Positions 7,811-15,707 of a DNA stretch of 27,611 nucleotides are shown here, one piece after another. Made by a program: the position numbers and the translations under genes. The notes beneath the pieces are model-generated. The model was not told where the DNA came from and made no database searches. It saw nothing but the letters and a program-made list of their open reading frames with translations. The first letter of the stretch is position 1. Every line of letters starts with the position of its first letter. Source of the stretch: GH45 sp046704385 (GTDB lineage Bacteria > Bacteroidota > Bacteroidia > Bacteroidales > SZUA-534); NCBI GenBank assembly GCA_046704385.1, contig JBJKSB010000017.1:1-27611 (forward strand), written 5' to 3'.

Positions 7811-8284
7811 TTAGGTTATAGGAAATTGCCTTTTAAAATTCTCTTCAAGTGATATAAAGGTCTCCGTGCGTTCAATCCCTTCAATTTTTTGCAGTTGTCC
7901 GGCCAAAATATCTTTTAAATGCTCATTATCACGTGTCACCACTTTTACAAATAACGAATATTCACCTGTTGTATAATGGCATTCCACAATTTCAGGAATT
8001 CTTTCAAGTTGTTTTAATACATCGCTGTAAAGAGCCGCCTTTTGAAGATAAATTCCCATATAAGCGCAGGTTAATAAACCTATCGATTTTGGATTTATAA
8101 TAAATTCAGAGCCGGTAATAACACCCAATTTTATAAGTCGTTGAATTCGTTGGTGAATTGCTGCCCCAGAAACATTGCACTCCCTGGCTACCTCCAGATA
8201 AGGAACCCTGGCGTTTTTCGATACTAATGTCAAAATTTTCTTATCGAGATCATCAATTTGTGAATGTGTAGCCATTTTATCCAT
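7811..8284 (-). CDS. Lrp/AsnC family transcriptional regulator
   Basis: A 157-residue DNA-binding protein. Residues about 10-60 form the AsnC-type helix-turn-helix (D-D-L-D-K-K-I-L-T-L-V then C-N-V-S-G-A-A-I-H-Q-R-I-Q-R-L), and residues about 75-150 form the RAM ligand-binding domain (Y-M-G-I-Y-L, T-G-E-Y-S-L-F-V-K-V, and the terminal E-R-T-E-T-F-I-S-L-E). These proteins assemble as octamers and sense amino acids. The start could be Met1 or Met4 (M-A-T-H-S-Q-I-D-D-L-D); the latter resembles many homologues, but the sequence does not decide. It is a single gene with its own terminator; its target is unknown, with glyA downstream as one candidate. Confidence 0.93.
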   Translation of the reverse strand: MDKMATHSQIDDLDKKILTLVSKNARVPYLEVARECNVSGAAIHQRIQRLIKLGVITGSEFIINPKSIGLLTCAYMGIYLQKAALYSDVLKQLERIPEIVECHYTTGEYSLFVKVVTRDNEHLKDILAGQLQKIEGIERTETFISLEENFKRQFPIT

Positions 8285-8331
8285 ATTTATAATTTGTTAC
8301 AATTAAATACTAATTACTTTAAATAACAAAT

Positions 8332-8364
8332 AAAATATAAATTATTGGTAATAGATTCAACAAA
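8332..8364 (-). promoter_or_regulatory. Candidate Bacteroidota-type promoter of the Lrp/AsnC gene
   Basis: On the minus strand TTTG (plus-strand 8361-8364) is followed after 21 bases by TATATTTT (8332-8339), one mismatch from the Bacteroidota consensus -33 TTTG / -7 TAnnTTTG. Transcription would start roughly 40 bases before the gene. The region is very AT-rich, so a chance match is possible. Confidence 0.35.
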
Positions 8365-8407
8365 TTATATATTCTTAAACAGTATTAAGTTTAATAGCAA
8401 GATTTAA

Positions 8408-8779
8408 TCAGTTTTTACCGGAAACAGATTTGAGTTCGCCCAGACACTTCAAATAAAAGTCGCGGGCTTCCATTTCTTTTCCATCATTGAATTTAATGAG
8501 GTACGGTTTACCCGACATGCTTGAAGATGAAGCAACTTTATCGATAAAATCATTAACTGTTTTTATGGCTCTTCCGCCTTTTTCTCTTTTCATGCGAAGA
8601 TGTGCGGCCGCAGCAGTTGCATCATACGAAACTCCGTTTCGAATAAACCGGGCTCCTTCTAACTTCTCAATCCGGTTTATCAGATAATCAATTTTTTGCT
8701 GCTCGGTCATTACTTTAGCATCCTGGGCCTGCAATGAAAAGGTTATTAAAATAAATAAAAATAAAACAACGTATTTCAT
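8408..8779 (-). CDS. DUF5329-like exported small protein
   Basis: A 123-residue protein with a clear Sec signal peptide (hydrophobic M-K-Y-V-V-L-F-L-F-I-L-I-T-F, cleavage near A-Q-D at about 18-20). The mature part matches the DUF5329 pattern: a helix containing I-D-Y-L-I-N-R-I-E-K-L, then F-I-R-N-G-V-S-Y-D-A, then A-A-A-H-L-R-M-K, then V-N-D-F-I-D-K-V-A-S-S-S-S-M-S-G-K-P-Y. The function of the family is unknown. It is the last gene of a same-strand series (dapB, lepB, lepB-like) with only 29 bases between it and the signal peptidase paralogue, so co-expression is likely. The periplasmic location is inferred from the signal peptide. Confidence 0.75.
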   Translation of the reverse strand: MKYVVLFLFILITFSLQAQDAKVMTEQQKIDYLINRIEKLEGARFIRNGVSYDATAAAAHLRMKREKGGRAIKTVNDFIDKVASSSSMSGKPYLIKFNDGKEMEARDFYLKCLGELKSVSGKN

Positions 8780-8808
8780 AGGTAACTGGTTATCAGGGTT
8801 TAAAATAT

Positions 8809-9852
8809 TTAATTAATTCGCCTAAACACCCGGTTCCACCTGATTTTTTTCTTAACGCCATCAAATGAAAACCATATAAACTGTGCTTTGCCAATAATAT
8901 GACTTTCGGGTAAAAATCCCCAGTATCTGCTGTCATTGGCATAATCGCGATTATCATCCAGTACAAAATAATAATTATTCTTTATTGTATAATTGGATGT
9001 TAGAATAGCATTTATATAAATACTATCATGATCAATTTTGAGGGTATTATTTTCGATATCAACAATTAAACTTTTGTACAATTCAATATTCCGGATATTA
9101 AGTTGGACGGTTTGTCCTTTAAAAGGTACTACTACAGGACCAAAATTATCTTTATTATAAGAATAGTAATGCCCCACCGGAAAAACATATTGTGTGTTTT
9201 CGCCTGGAAAATCCTTTAACTCCCTGATATAACGGATATTTTCTTCCTTTTTTAAATCTTCAGCACATTCTTTTGTTAATGGAAAATCATAAATACCTGC
9301 ATCAGAAACTTTTCCCCCCTCACGGATGCCGAATTTTTCCATAAATTCATTATCAAGGGGTTGCCCATTGGTAACCAACCGGAAATTAAATTGCGCCATG
9401 GCTGGATTTTTTAATTCCATACCATTGACGAAAACTTTTTTGTCAGTAATGGTAACTGTATCACCGGGTAAACCTGCACAACGGTTTATCATAATTTCTC
9501 GCTTATCAATTGGAGGATCGAGCTGGTCAGGATAATTTACTATCAGAACATCACTAATTTTTATATTACTGAAACCCGGTAACCGGCAATATGGGAATTT
9601 AATAATATCGGAATAAACATGCGAAAAAAACGGGACAGAAAATAAGGTAATGGGCAATCGGGCACCATAAGCCAGCTTATTCACCATAAGGTAATCGCCG
9701 GAAAGGATCGTTTTCTCCATTTTTAGTGAATCCACCTTAAACGACTGGATTATTGATCCTTTAACTACCAAAGCAAGAATAAGGGCAAGCCCTAAGGCCA
9801 GTCCCCATTCTTTAATTCCTTTTCTCTGCTTAAAAATATTTTTAACCATCAA
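8809..9852 (-). CDS. Signal peptidase I-like protein lacking the Ser/Lys catalytic dyad (probable pseudoenzyme)
   Basis: A 347-residue S26-family protein with one N-terminal membrane segment (about 17-37) and recognisable boxes: the M-E-K-T-I-L-S-G-D-Y-L-M-V-N-K box (45-59), N-R-C-A-G-L-P-G-D (123-131) and N-R-D-Y-A-N-D-S-R-Y-W-G-F (301-313). In active signal peptidase I the residue before the box Met is the nucleophilic Ser (E. coli Ser90) and the residue before R-x-x-G-x-P-G-D is the general-base Lys (E. coli Lys145). Here these are Lys44 (codon AAA) and Asn123 (codon AAC). The usual G-D-N-R is D-D-N-R. The frame is intact and the fold-defining motifs are kept, so this is not a decaying pseudogene. 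It follows an intact lepB by 35 bases. A regulatory or substrate-binding role is inferred; an unusual Ser42-based mechanism is an untested alternative. Confidence 0.88.
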   Translation of the reverse strand: MMVKNIFKQRKGIKEWGLALGLALILALVVKGSIIQSFKVDSLKMEKTILSGDYLMVNKLAYGARLPITLFSVPFFSHVYSDIIKFPYCRLPGFSNIKISDVLIVNYPDQLDPPIDKREIMINRCAGLPGDTVTITDKKVFVNGMELKNPAMAQFNFRLVTNGQPLDNEFMEKFGIREGGKVSDAGIYDFPLTKECAEDLKKEENIRYIRELKDFPGENTQYVFPVGHYYSYNKDNFGPVVVPFKGQTVQLNIRNIELYKSLIVDIENNTLKIDHDSIYINAILTSNYTIKNNYYFVLDDNRDYANDSRYWGFLPESHIIGKAQFIWFSFDGVKKKIRWNRVFRRIN

Positions 9853-9887
9853 TTAGTATTTGCACAAATTGGTCTCTGATAAAGAGA

Positions 9888-11213
9888 CTAATTTATGGTT
9901 CTGAACATCCTCCTGAAACGGATATTTTTAGGGAATGGTAAATCTTTATCCAATGATAACCAAATCAGCGATGCCCGGCCCACGATATGATCCTCGGGAA
10001 CAAATCCCCAATATCTTGAATCCAGTGAATTGTGGCGATTGTCTCCCATCATCCAGTAATAATCCATTTTAAAAGTGTAGCTTTTTGCAAGTTCTCCATT
10101 TATGTATATTGAACTATCCTTAACCTCCAGTATATTATTCTCATAAACATTTATGATGCGCCGATAAAAAGGAAGGTTGGCCAATGTCAGATCAACAGTT
10201 ACTCCTTTTTTCGGAATCCAGATAGGACCATAATTGTCAACATTCCACTTATATAATGAATCCTGAGGAAAAACTTCACCTGAATCATCGGCATCACCTG
10301 CATTTAAGCGCTCCACTTTTTTAACAATATTAAAGGTACGGATACGTTTTGCAACCTCCTCAGTTAATGGAATTTCATAAACTCCATGCTGCACCATTCT
10401 CATATCGTCATGTGCTACACCAAGCTTTTGCAAAGCCATGGGGTTAATGTTTGTTCCATCGGTTATAATATAATACATATATTGAATGTGCCCGGCTTTT
10501 ACCTGTGGATGGCCATTTACATAAAGCTGTCCGTTAATCACCTGCAGGCTGTCGCCTGGTATTCCGACGCATCGTTTAATATAGTTTTCACATTTATCAA
10601 CCGGCCTGTGGATCACCGTGTAGCGTTTCCATACATTATCGCGCCCCATTGCCCGGCATAGCTGATAATAGCTGGGTGCCTGGTTCTCCACACAAACGGT
10701 ATCCCCTTCAGGAAAGTTAAAAACCACAACATCATTATTTTTAATAGTCCTGTAACCTTTCATTCTGAAATAAGGACGTTCCCATGCTTCACTAAATGAC
10801 TTAACCGTACTGTTTGTCATCGGCATTGAATGGTGTACAAACGGGAATGAAAGCGGTGTCATTGGCTTACGGGGACCATAGGCACATTTGCTTACAAAAA
10901 GATAATCACCCACCAATAATGATTTTTCCATAGATGAGGTAGGAATGGTGTATGCCTCAAAAAAGAAGGTACGGATAAAACTTGCGGCGATAACAGCAAA
11001 TATAATGGCATCAACCCATTCAACCACTTTGGTTTGTTTTTGAACCCCTTTCTTTTTCCAAAAAGCCCAGTGAACTTTTTTAGTTACATAAATATCAAAC
11101 ACTACCGGTAAACCCAACAGCCACCAATAATTTGTATTCCAGATTACCCAAAGCAGGTATGCAACTCCTGCTAATGAAAATTTAAACCATTTGTTCTTTA
11201 ATAAATCTTTCAT
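9888..11213 (-). CDS. lepB: Signal peptidase I
   Basis: A 441-residue inner-membrane serine protease that removes Sec signal peptides from exported proteins. Hydrophobic segments lie at about 12-42 and 64-85, followed by the catalytic box I-P-T-S-S-M-E-K-S-L-L-V-G-D-Y with nucleophile Ser94. The general base is Lys213 in Y-I-K-R-C-V-G-I-P-G-D, and the late boxes are G-D-N-R (390-393) and D-S-R-Y-W-G-F (398-404). All catalytic elements are present. The protein is longer than E. coli LepB (324), with an insertion between boxes at about 240-380, as is common in Bacteroidota. It lies 75 bases after dapB and 35 bases before the catalytically altered paralogue, so the pair is probably one transcript. 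Confidence 0.96.
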   Translation of the reverse strand: MKDLLKNKWFKFSLAGVAYLLWVIWNTNYWWLLGLPVVFDIYVTKKVHWAFWKKKGVQKQTKVVEWVDAIIFAVIAASFIRTFFFEAYTIPTSSMEKSLLVGDYLFVSKCAYGPRKPMTPLSFPFVHHSMPMTNSTVKSFSEAWERPYFRMKGYRTIKNNDVVVFNFPEGDTVCVENQAPSYYQLCRAMGRDNVWKRYTVIHRPVDKCENYIKRCVGIPGDSLQVINGQLYVNGHPQVKAGHIQYMYYIITDGTNINPMALQKLGVAHDDMRMVQHGVYEIPLTEEVAKRIRTFNIVKKVERLNAGDADDSGEVFPQDSLYKWNVDNYGPIWIPKKGVTVDLTLANLPFYRRIINVYENNILEVKDSSIYINGELAKSYTFKMDYYWMMGDNRHNSLDSRYWGFVPEDHIVGRASLIWLSLDKDLPFPKNIRFRRMFRTIN

Positions 11214-11288
11214 TTAAGTATGTTTTAACGACCGAAAAATTTTCGGCCCGTGTGCAAAAATATATATTCAAAATTATTATACCGGATT

Positions 11289-12008
11289 TTAACCAATATT
11301 TAACAAATCGCTCATTCCGTAAAAGCCGGTTTTCCCTTTAAGAAATTCAGCAGCTAATACCGCGCCCAACGCAAAACCTTTTCTGCTTTTAGCTTCATGT
11401 TTAATGGTAATAATATCTACTTCTGAATCGTAAACCACTTCATGAGTTCCGGGTACATCACCCTCGCGTACCGAAATAATGGGTAACTCATTTGGAGCCA
11501 CCTCCGATGTGTTTTTCCATCCCGATATTCTGTCTATATTCTCCATAAGTCCTTCAGCCAACGTAATAGCCGTACCACTTGGTGCATCCAATTTACGTGT
11601 ATGATGTATTTCAGTCATGCTGATATTATAATCCGTAAAAGGATTCATCAACTTCGCCAGTGTTTTGTTCAAGGCAAAGAACAAATTTACTCCCAGGCTA
11701 AAATTCGATGCATAGAAAAAGCCGGTTTGGTTTGCGTCGCAGTTTTCCCGTATTTCGGGCAATAAATCAAGCCAGCCCGTGGTTCCCGATACTACCGGAA
11801 CTTTGCTGGCAAAACAGGTTTTGTAGTTATTTACCGCACTTTCAGGCCGGCTGAATTCAATGGCCACATCTACCTTAGCCAGGTTAGCCTGATTTAAATC
11901 GTCAGCATTGTCTTTATCGACAATTAACACAATAATGTGCCCCCTGTCTTGGGCAATTTTTTCAATCTCTTTGCCCATCTGTCCATATCCAATTAATGCT
12001 ATATTCAT
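11289..12008 (-). CDS. dapB: 4-hydroxy-tetrahydrodipicolinate reductase
   Basis: A 239-residue NAD(P)H-dependent reductase of the lysine/diaminopimelate pathway, supplying precursors for peptidoglycan. The dinucleotide-binding motif is I-A-L-I-G-Y-G-Q-M-G-K at 3-13. The catalytic segment is E-I-H-H-T-R-K-L-D-A-P-S-G-T-A (133-147) with His135/His136 and Lys139, as in DapB. It is shorter than the E. coli enzyme (273) but normal for Bacteroidota. It lies 29 bases after the XRE regulator and 75 bases before lepB, all on the minus strand; dapB next to lepB is an arrangement I associate with Bacteroidota (recollection, not checked). Confidence 0.96.
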   Translation of the reverse strand: MNIALIGYGQMGKEIEKIAQDRGHIIVLIVDKDNADDLNQANLAKVDVAIEFSRPESAVNNYKTCFASKVPVVSGTTGWLDLLPEIRENCDANQTGFFYASNFSLGVNLFFALNKTLAKLMNPFTDYNISMTEIHHTRKLDAPSGTAITLAEGLMENIDRISGWKNTSEVAPNELPIISVREGDVPGTHEVVYDSEVDIITIKHEAKSRKGFALGAVLAAEFLKGKTGFYGMSDLLNIG

Positions 12009-12037
12009 TATACTTTATTTGGTTAAGATTTTATTTT

Positions 12038-12247
12038 TTATTCATCGTTTTTATAATCAAGTATATCGCCGGGTTTGCAATCGAGCTCACGGCAAATGGC
12101 CTCCAAGGTTGAAAACCTGATTGCTTTTGCCTTGCCACTTTTAAGTACTGATAAATTGGCCATGGTAATCCCCACCCTTTCCGAAAGTTCGGTCAGCGAC
12201 ATTTTTCGTATCGCCAGCATCACATCAAGGTTTACAATTATTGCCAC
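12038..12247 (-). CDS. Small XRE-family (YozG-like) helix-turn-helix regulator
   Basis: A 69-residue single-domain Cro/CI-type DNA-binding protein. The helix-turn-helix is M-S-L-T-E-L-S-E-R-V-G-I-T-M-A-N-L-S at about 16-33, and the C-terminal R-E-L-D-C-K-P-G-D-I-L-D-Y is typical of the YozG-like group. Such regulators are usually encoded directly beside a DUF2975 membrane protein, and one is present upstream on the same strand (12624-13256). Here a 376-base stretch with palindromic repeats separates the two. The regulator probably controls its own locus; with dapB only 29 bases downstream, it may be transcribed together with dapB. Target and signal are unknown. Confidence 0.88.
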   Translation of the reverse strand: MAIIVNLDVMLAIRKMSLTELSERVGITMANLSVLKSGKAKAIRFSTLEAICRELDCKPGDILDYKNDE

Positions 12248-12386
12248 GGTATATATAACATTTTATAATGATTAAAATTAAAGGTAAATCAACCTCCTTA
12301 CCATCCCTCCTAAAGCATAGCAGTCAAACTGACAAAAATTTTTATTGAATTTAGTTTGTAAAGTACAGACTTTAACTTCTTCATTC

Positions 12387-12570
12387 TCCCCTGATTAGGG
12401 TGATCCCGACAATAGTCGGGAGAAGGGTACATATACAAATAATATTTGTTTAGCTCTTTTTCACCCTTTTCCCTCCCGAAACAAGTTCGGGACAGGTCGT
12501 CGGGATTTTGTTCACACATAAAATTATTTTTTATGGTGTTCACGAACTTCGTTTCCCTCAAAGAGGGAAA
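12387..12570. repeat. REP-like palindromic repeat region between the XRE and DUF2975 genes
   Basis: Three hairpins occur in 184 bases: CCCGAC-AATA-GTCGGG (12405-12420), CCCGAA-ACAAG-TTCGGG (12475-12491) and TTTCCCTC-AAA-GAGGGAAA (12552-12570). The left edge CTCCCCTGATTAGGG (from about 12388) recurs in inverted orientation at 13336-13350. The 23-base CCCTCCCGAA...TTCGGGAC block at 12471-12493 recurs exactly at 13312-13334. Together these look like a dispersed palindromic element of the REP/REPIN or MITE kind. The 12248-12623 gap has no credible gene; the 95-codon frame through it reads the repeat itself. Confidence 0.7.
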
Positions 12571-12623
12571 AAAGCTTAATAACGAGGTCTTTATCATTTT
12601 TTTAACTGTTCCATTTCTCTAAA

Positions 12624-13256
12624 CTAGATAGTTAAATCCTGCTCATTCTTCAATTCAATACCTACTTTATAAATCTCATTTAGAATATAGATAGCCAGGC
12701 CGAACCATAAGAAATTCAACAATTGGTTATCGAAAACCGGGTGCGCTACAAAATTTTGGAAAGTAATATCTTTCAGGATAATAAGCTTTAACACACTCAA
12801 TAATGATCCTGCCACAAATACTATGATGGAAAATAAAGCCACTGATTTTAATTCTTTTGAAATTTCAAGGGTAAAAGGGGTGCCTTCCTGAATTGAGTTC
12901 CGTAACAGCTCAAATATTTTATAAAATTTGAAATTATAAAACAAAGTAACCCCGCCCACTGCCAGTGTGAAAATCAGAACATAAATGCTATGCCAGTGTG
13001 AATTCATTCCCAGCGATGGTAAACCCGTTATATTTTCGATATAAACAGCAACACCCTTATGGTTTAAGCTTTGAAAAGACCCTGTGCTATTCAGTTCCAT
13101 AGCAAATTTTCCAAGGTAAGTTGTAATTAATGATTTGTCAGGATGTAAAAAATTCAACAACTGAAAACCCAAAATACCTCCGGCCAGGACGATATTTATA
13201 TATAAAACCACTTTAAGTAAATGATATAAAATGGAAATCAGTTTTTTACCTCTCAT
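12624..13256 (-). CDS. DUF2975 family membrane protein
   Basis: A 210-residue protein with four predicted membrane segments (about 10-33, 88-108, 138-160, 178-195) and the family feature I-Q-E-G-T-P-F-T-L-E between segments 2 and 3. DUF2975 proteins are of unknown function and are typically encoded with a small YozG-like XRE regulator, which follows here at 12038-12247. The frame stays open upstream to 13325, but that extension (rich in Cys, Gly and Arg) reads through the repeat at 13312-13352; the ATG at 13256, giving M-R-G-K-K-L-I-S, places the first helix normally and is preferred. The 13257-13619 gap upstream holds the repeat and AT-rich sequence including a palindrome at 13444-13460. Confidence 0.8.
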   Translation of the reverse strand: MRGKKLISILYHLLKVVLYINIVLAGGILGFQLLNFLHPDKSLITTYLGKFAMELNSTGSFQSLNHKGVAVYIENITGLPSLGMNSHWHSIYVLIFTLAVGGVTLFYNFKFYKIFELLRNSIQEGTPFTLEISKELKSVALFSIIVFVAGSLLSVLKLIILKDITFQNFVAHPVFDNQLLNFLWFGLAIYILNEIYKVGIELKNEQDLTI

Positions 13257-13311
13257 TGTATAATTTAAATTTGTTTTTACATATTTAGCACCCCCCCGGC
13301 AGTCGCCGCAT

Positions 13312-13352
13312 CCCTCCCGAAACAAGTTCGGGACTGGCTCTAATCAGGGGGA
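13312..13352. repeat. Second copy of the REP-like palindromic repeat (inverted)
   Basis: CCCTCCCGAA...TTCGGGAC (13312-13334) is identical over 23 bases to 12471-12493, and contains the CCCGAA/TTCGGG palindrome. It is followed by TCTAATCAGGGGGA, the reverse complement of a near-copy of the TCCCCTGATTAGGG edge at 12387. The two copies therefore flank the DUF2975 gene, with the edge motif facing opposite ways. Confidence 0.75.
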
Positions 13353-13443
13353 CATAATTAAATAAACGAAACTGCTAAACATTAAATAGAACCAAAAATT
13401 ACTTTACAAATAAAATCAATATTTATTAATAAACAAAATATAT

Positions 13444-13466
13444 TTATCGTTTTTCGATAATTTTTT
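13444..13466. other. AT-rich palindrome TTATCG-N5-CGATAA
   Basis: A perfect 6-bp inverted repeat with five T in the centre (13444-13449 / 13455-13460), followed by six T. It lies about 190 bases upstream of the DUF2975 start in an otherwise featureless AT-rich gap. It could be an operator for the adjacent XRE regulator, or a weak plus-strand terminator with no plus-strand gene to serve; neither is established. Confidence 0.35.
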
Positions 13467-13619
13467 ATTGTTTTAGATAAATAAGTAATATGAAAGTGTG
13501 AATTGTCAAAGAAGATACGAAATTCTCAAAGTGGGTGCTGTATATCGAGAATTACCCTCAATGCCATATAATTATAAGGCAGGCAAATAATTTATTCGTT
13601 TAAATAACCTAATCTTTTA

Positions 13620-15707
13620 TTATTCACTCCAAACCAACACACCTGCAGGTTTCATCTCTTTTTGACCAACTATTATATTAGCTTTTGTGGGTATATCAAC
13701 TGTGAAATTATCAGAAGAAAAATTAACTGCAACATAAAAACCATCACGCCAATAAACAAAAATTCCGGGTGGGTAGTTTTCCGGTTTTGCACCTCTCTGT
13801 ACATATAGTTCATGAAGAATAGCTTTCTCCAGTTTCGAATCGTCTGTATCCACGCCAATGTATGTAACTGAACCCTGCCCAATATAATGTCTTACAACGG
13901 ATGCCATCCCAGCATAAATCTGATCAGCATAGGTTGCCAGTACTTCAGTGCCATTGTCCGGATTCAACAAGTCAGCCCAACTATTCCAATAGTAGATAGA
14001 TGACCTATAGTTTATTTTACCCTGAACGTCAGGTGGAAGCATGTCCGTATTTGTAATATGGGCACCTATTAGTCCTGAGATTGGAGCTGCTGTTTCAGCC
14101 TCCCAAAAATGCCCCTGCCGGTCTTTTGTAGCGGTACGGCAGGTAATCACCAGGTTCCCACCATTGGTAACATAGTTCGTCCATTTCTGCACAAGAGCCG
14201 AATCAGCAAGTTCATAAGCCGGAACCACAACGAATTTGTAGGTTGACAAATCAGCCTTTCCATTAACAATATCTACCGGAGCACCAAAAGCATTCAATAT
14301 TTCAAGATATTTACCAGCGTATCCCCATGCATCCCATTGCTGAGTTTGTTTTTGCCGGTCGATAGTCCAGTAATTCTCAATGTTCCAAAGGATTGCCGTT
14401 TTTCTGTTATTGAGTTTATCAGGTATTTTTGAGTTGGGTTGGTACAATTTTCGAAGTTCTTTAATTTCGCTTATAAATTGCTGGTATTCCATGCCTCCTT
14501 CTGATGGTGTAATTCCGTCAGTTTTCATGATACCGGAATGATATTGCTCGGCTCCGTATAATATTTGCCTGAAGCGATAAGAACATGCCAATGAACTGCC
14601 GGCCCCAAAACTCTGCCATAACCACATGTGCAAAGCACCGGGCATTAATATTGGATTAACACTTCCCCAATTCACAGGTCCGGGTTGAAGTTCCATTATA
14701 CCATAAGTTCCGTTAATGTTGCGGTAAAAAGCATTGGCAAATGCAAGCAAACGACTGTTCCCAAGCCTGAAACCCTGGTCACCAATGTTATGTTGGCCAC
14801 CATTAGGATAGGCTGTAAAAGTTGGAAAATCAAGTAATTTTACACGGTAAGGATCTGTACCTGCAACCTTTCCCAAATAATTGGTCGTAACAAACTGAGA
14901 GGTCGAAATATATTTTCGTAATATTTCTGCCTGATAATCAATAAAATCAGCCTGTACATCTGCAGAAAATTCCTTAAAATCAAGCAAGGCATGTGGATTA
15001 GAGCCCCACCAGCCAACCAGATCAGCATTTGGTATTTTGATTTGCTCAAAATTATTATACATCTGGCTCCAGAATGAAGTCCCCCATGAATCATTTAATT
15101 TATCAATGGTGGTATATTTTGTCTTAAGCCATTTTCTAAACGCTTCTTGTGCTGAAGGACTATAATCAGCTTTAGCTTCGGGTTCGTTGTCAATTTGCCA
15201 TCCAATTATTTCGGGATTTTTACCAAAATGTTCTGCCATTTTTGCGTCGATAATAGCTACATACCGACGAAAAGTGCTGTTTGAAAGCGAGCCGTTGGCC
15301 CGAGTACCATGTTCGGCACGAATATAACTGCTGTTCATAAAATATATTTCGGGATGCTCGATTCCAAGCCAGGCCGGAGGTGTAGCAGACGGGGTACACA
15401 ACACAACTTTCAAATTGTATTTACCGGCCAGACTAATCACCCGGTCAAGCCACTCAAAGTTAAACTGACCTTCCTGGGGTTCCATACGGTCCCAGGCAAA
15501 TTCAGCCAGATGGATAAATTCAAACCCTAAAGTAGAAATCTGTTTTATATCCCGCTCCCACTGATTTTCATCCCAATGTTCCGGATAGTAATAGATACCT
15601 GTTGTGATCAAATCTTTTTCGAAAAAAAAACGTTTGGTTTCCTGTGCCTGAACTAATGATACTGAAATAACCAAAGGCAGGATTAATGAAATTATTTTAG
15701 TTTTCAT
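13620..15707 (-). CDS. GH42 family beta-galactosidase, exported
   Basis: A 695-residue glycoside hydrolase with a Sec signal peptide (cleavage near A-Q-E, residues 21-23). The GH42 TIM barrel begins at G-I-Y-Y-Y-P-E-H-W (37-45) and includes F-I-H-L-A-E-F-A-W-D-R-M-E-P (64-77) and C-T-P-S-A-T-P-P-A-W-L (104-114). The acid/base is Glu175 in Q-I-D-N-E-P-E and the nucleophile is Glu339 in G-I-M-E-L-Q-P-G-P. A flavodoxin-like trimerisation domain occupies about 430-620, ending in a small beta domain. GH42 enzymes release terminal beta-galactose (some act on alpha-arabinosides). The signal peptide places it in the periplasm or outside; no type IX sorting domain is seen. It has a long upstream gap and no close partner gene, so it probably has its own promoter. 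Confidence 0.93.
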   Translation of the reverse strand: MKTKIISLILPLVISVSLVQAQETKRFFFEKDLITTGIYYYPEHWDENQWERDIKQISTLGFEFIHLAEFAWDRMEPQEGQFNFEWLDRVISLAGKYNLKVVLCTPSATPPAWLGIEHPEIYFMNSSYIRAEHGTRANGSLSNSTFRRYVAIIDAKMAEHFGKNPEIIGWQIDNEPEAKADYSPSAQEAFRKWLKTKYTTIDKLNDSWGTSFWSQMYNNFEQIKIPNADLVGWWGSNPHALLDFKEFSADVQADFIDYQAEILRKYISTSQFVTTNYLGKVAGTDPYRVKLLDFPTFTAYPNGGQHNIGDQGFRLGNSRLLAFANAFYRNINGTYGIMELQPGPVNWGSVNPILMPGALHMWLWQSFGAGSSLACSYRFRQILYGAEQYHSGIMKTDGITPSEGGMEYQQFISEIKELRKLYQPNSKIPDKLNNRKTAILWNIENYWTIDRQKQTQQWDAWGYAGKYLEILNAFGAPVDIVNGKADLSTYKFVVVPAYELADSALVQKWTNYVTNGGNLVITCRTATKDRQGHFWEAETAAPISGLIGAHITNTDMLPPDVQGKINYRSSIYYWNSWADLLNPDNGTEVLATYADQIYAGMASVVRHYIGQGSVTYIGVDTDDSKLEKAILHELYVQRGAKPENYPPGIFVYWRDGFYVAVNFSSDNFTVDIPTKANIIVGQKEMKPAGVLVWSE

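Noticed and set aside
11232..11246. Palindrome CCGAAAA-A-TTTTCGG between dapB and lepB
   Set aside because: The central base leaves no workable RNA loop without opening the stem, and there is no T-run; a chance palindrome in AT-rich DNA is as likely as an operator.
12552..12570. TTTCCCTC-AAA-GAGGGAAA hairpin as a terminator for the DUF2975 gene
   Set aside because: On the minus strand the T-run precedes the stem and none follows, so it fits a repeat hairpin rather than an intrinsic terminator.
12310..12597. 95-codon minus-strand open frame between the XRE and DUF2975 genes
   Set aside because: It reads straight through the palindromic repeat region and its sequence is explained by the repeat; no start signal or recognisable domain.
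13257..13325. N-terminal extension of the DUF2975 protein to 13325
   Set aside because: The extra 23 residues are encoded partly by the repeat copy and would place a Cys/Gly/Arg-rich stretch before the first membrane helix; the ATG at 13256 fits the family better.
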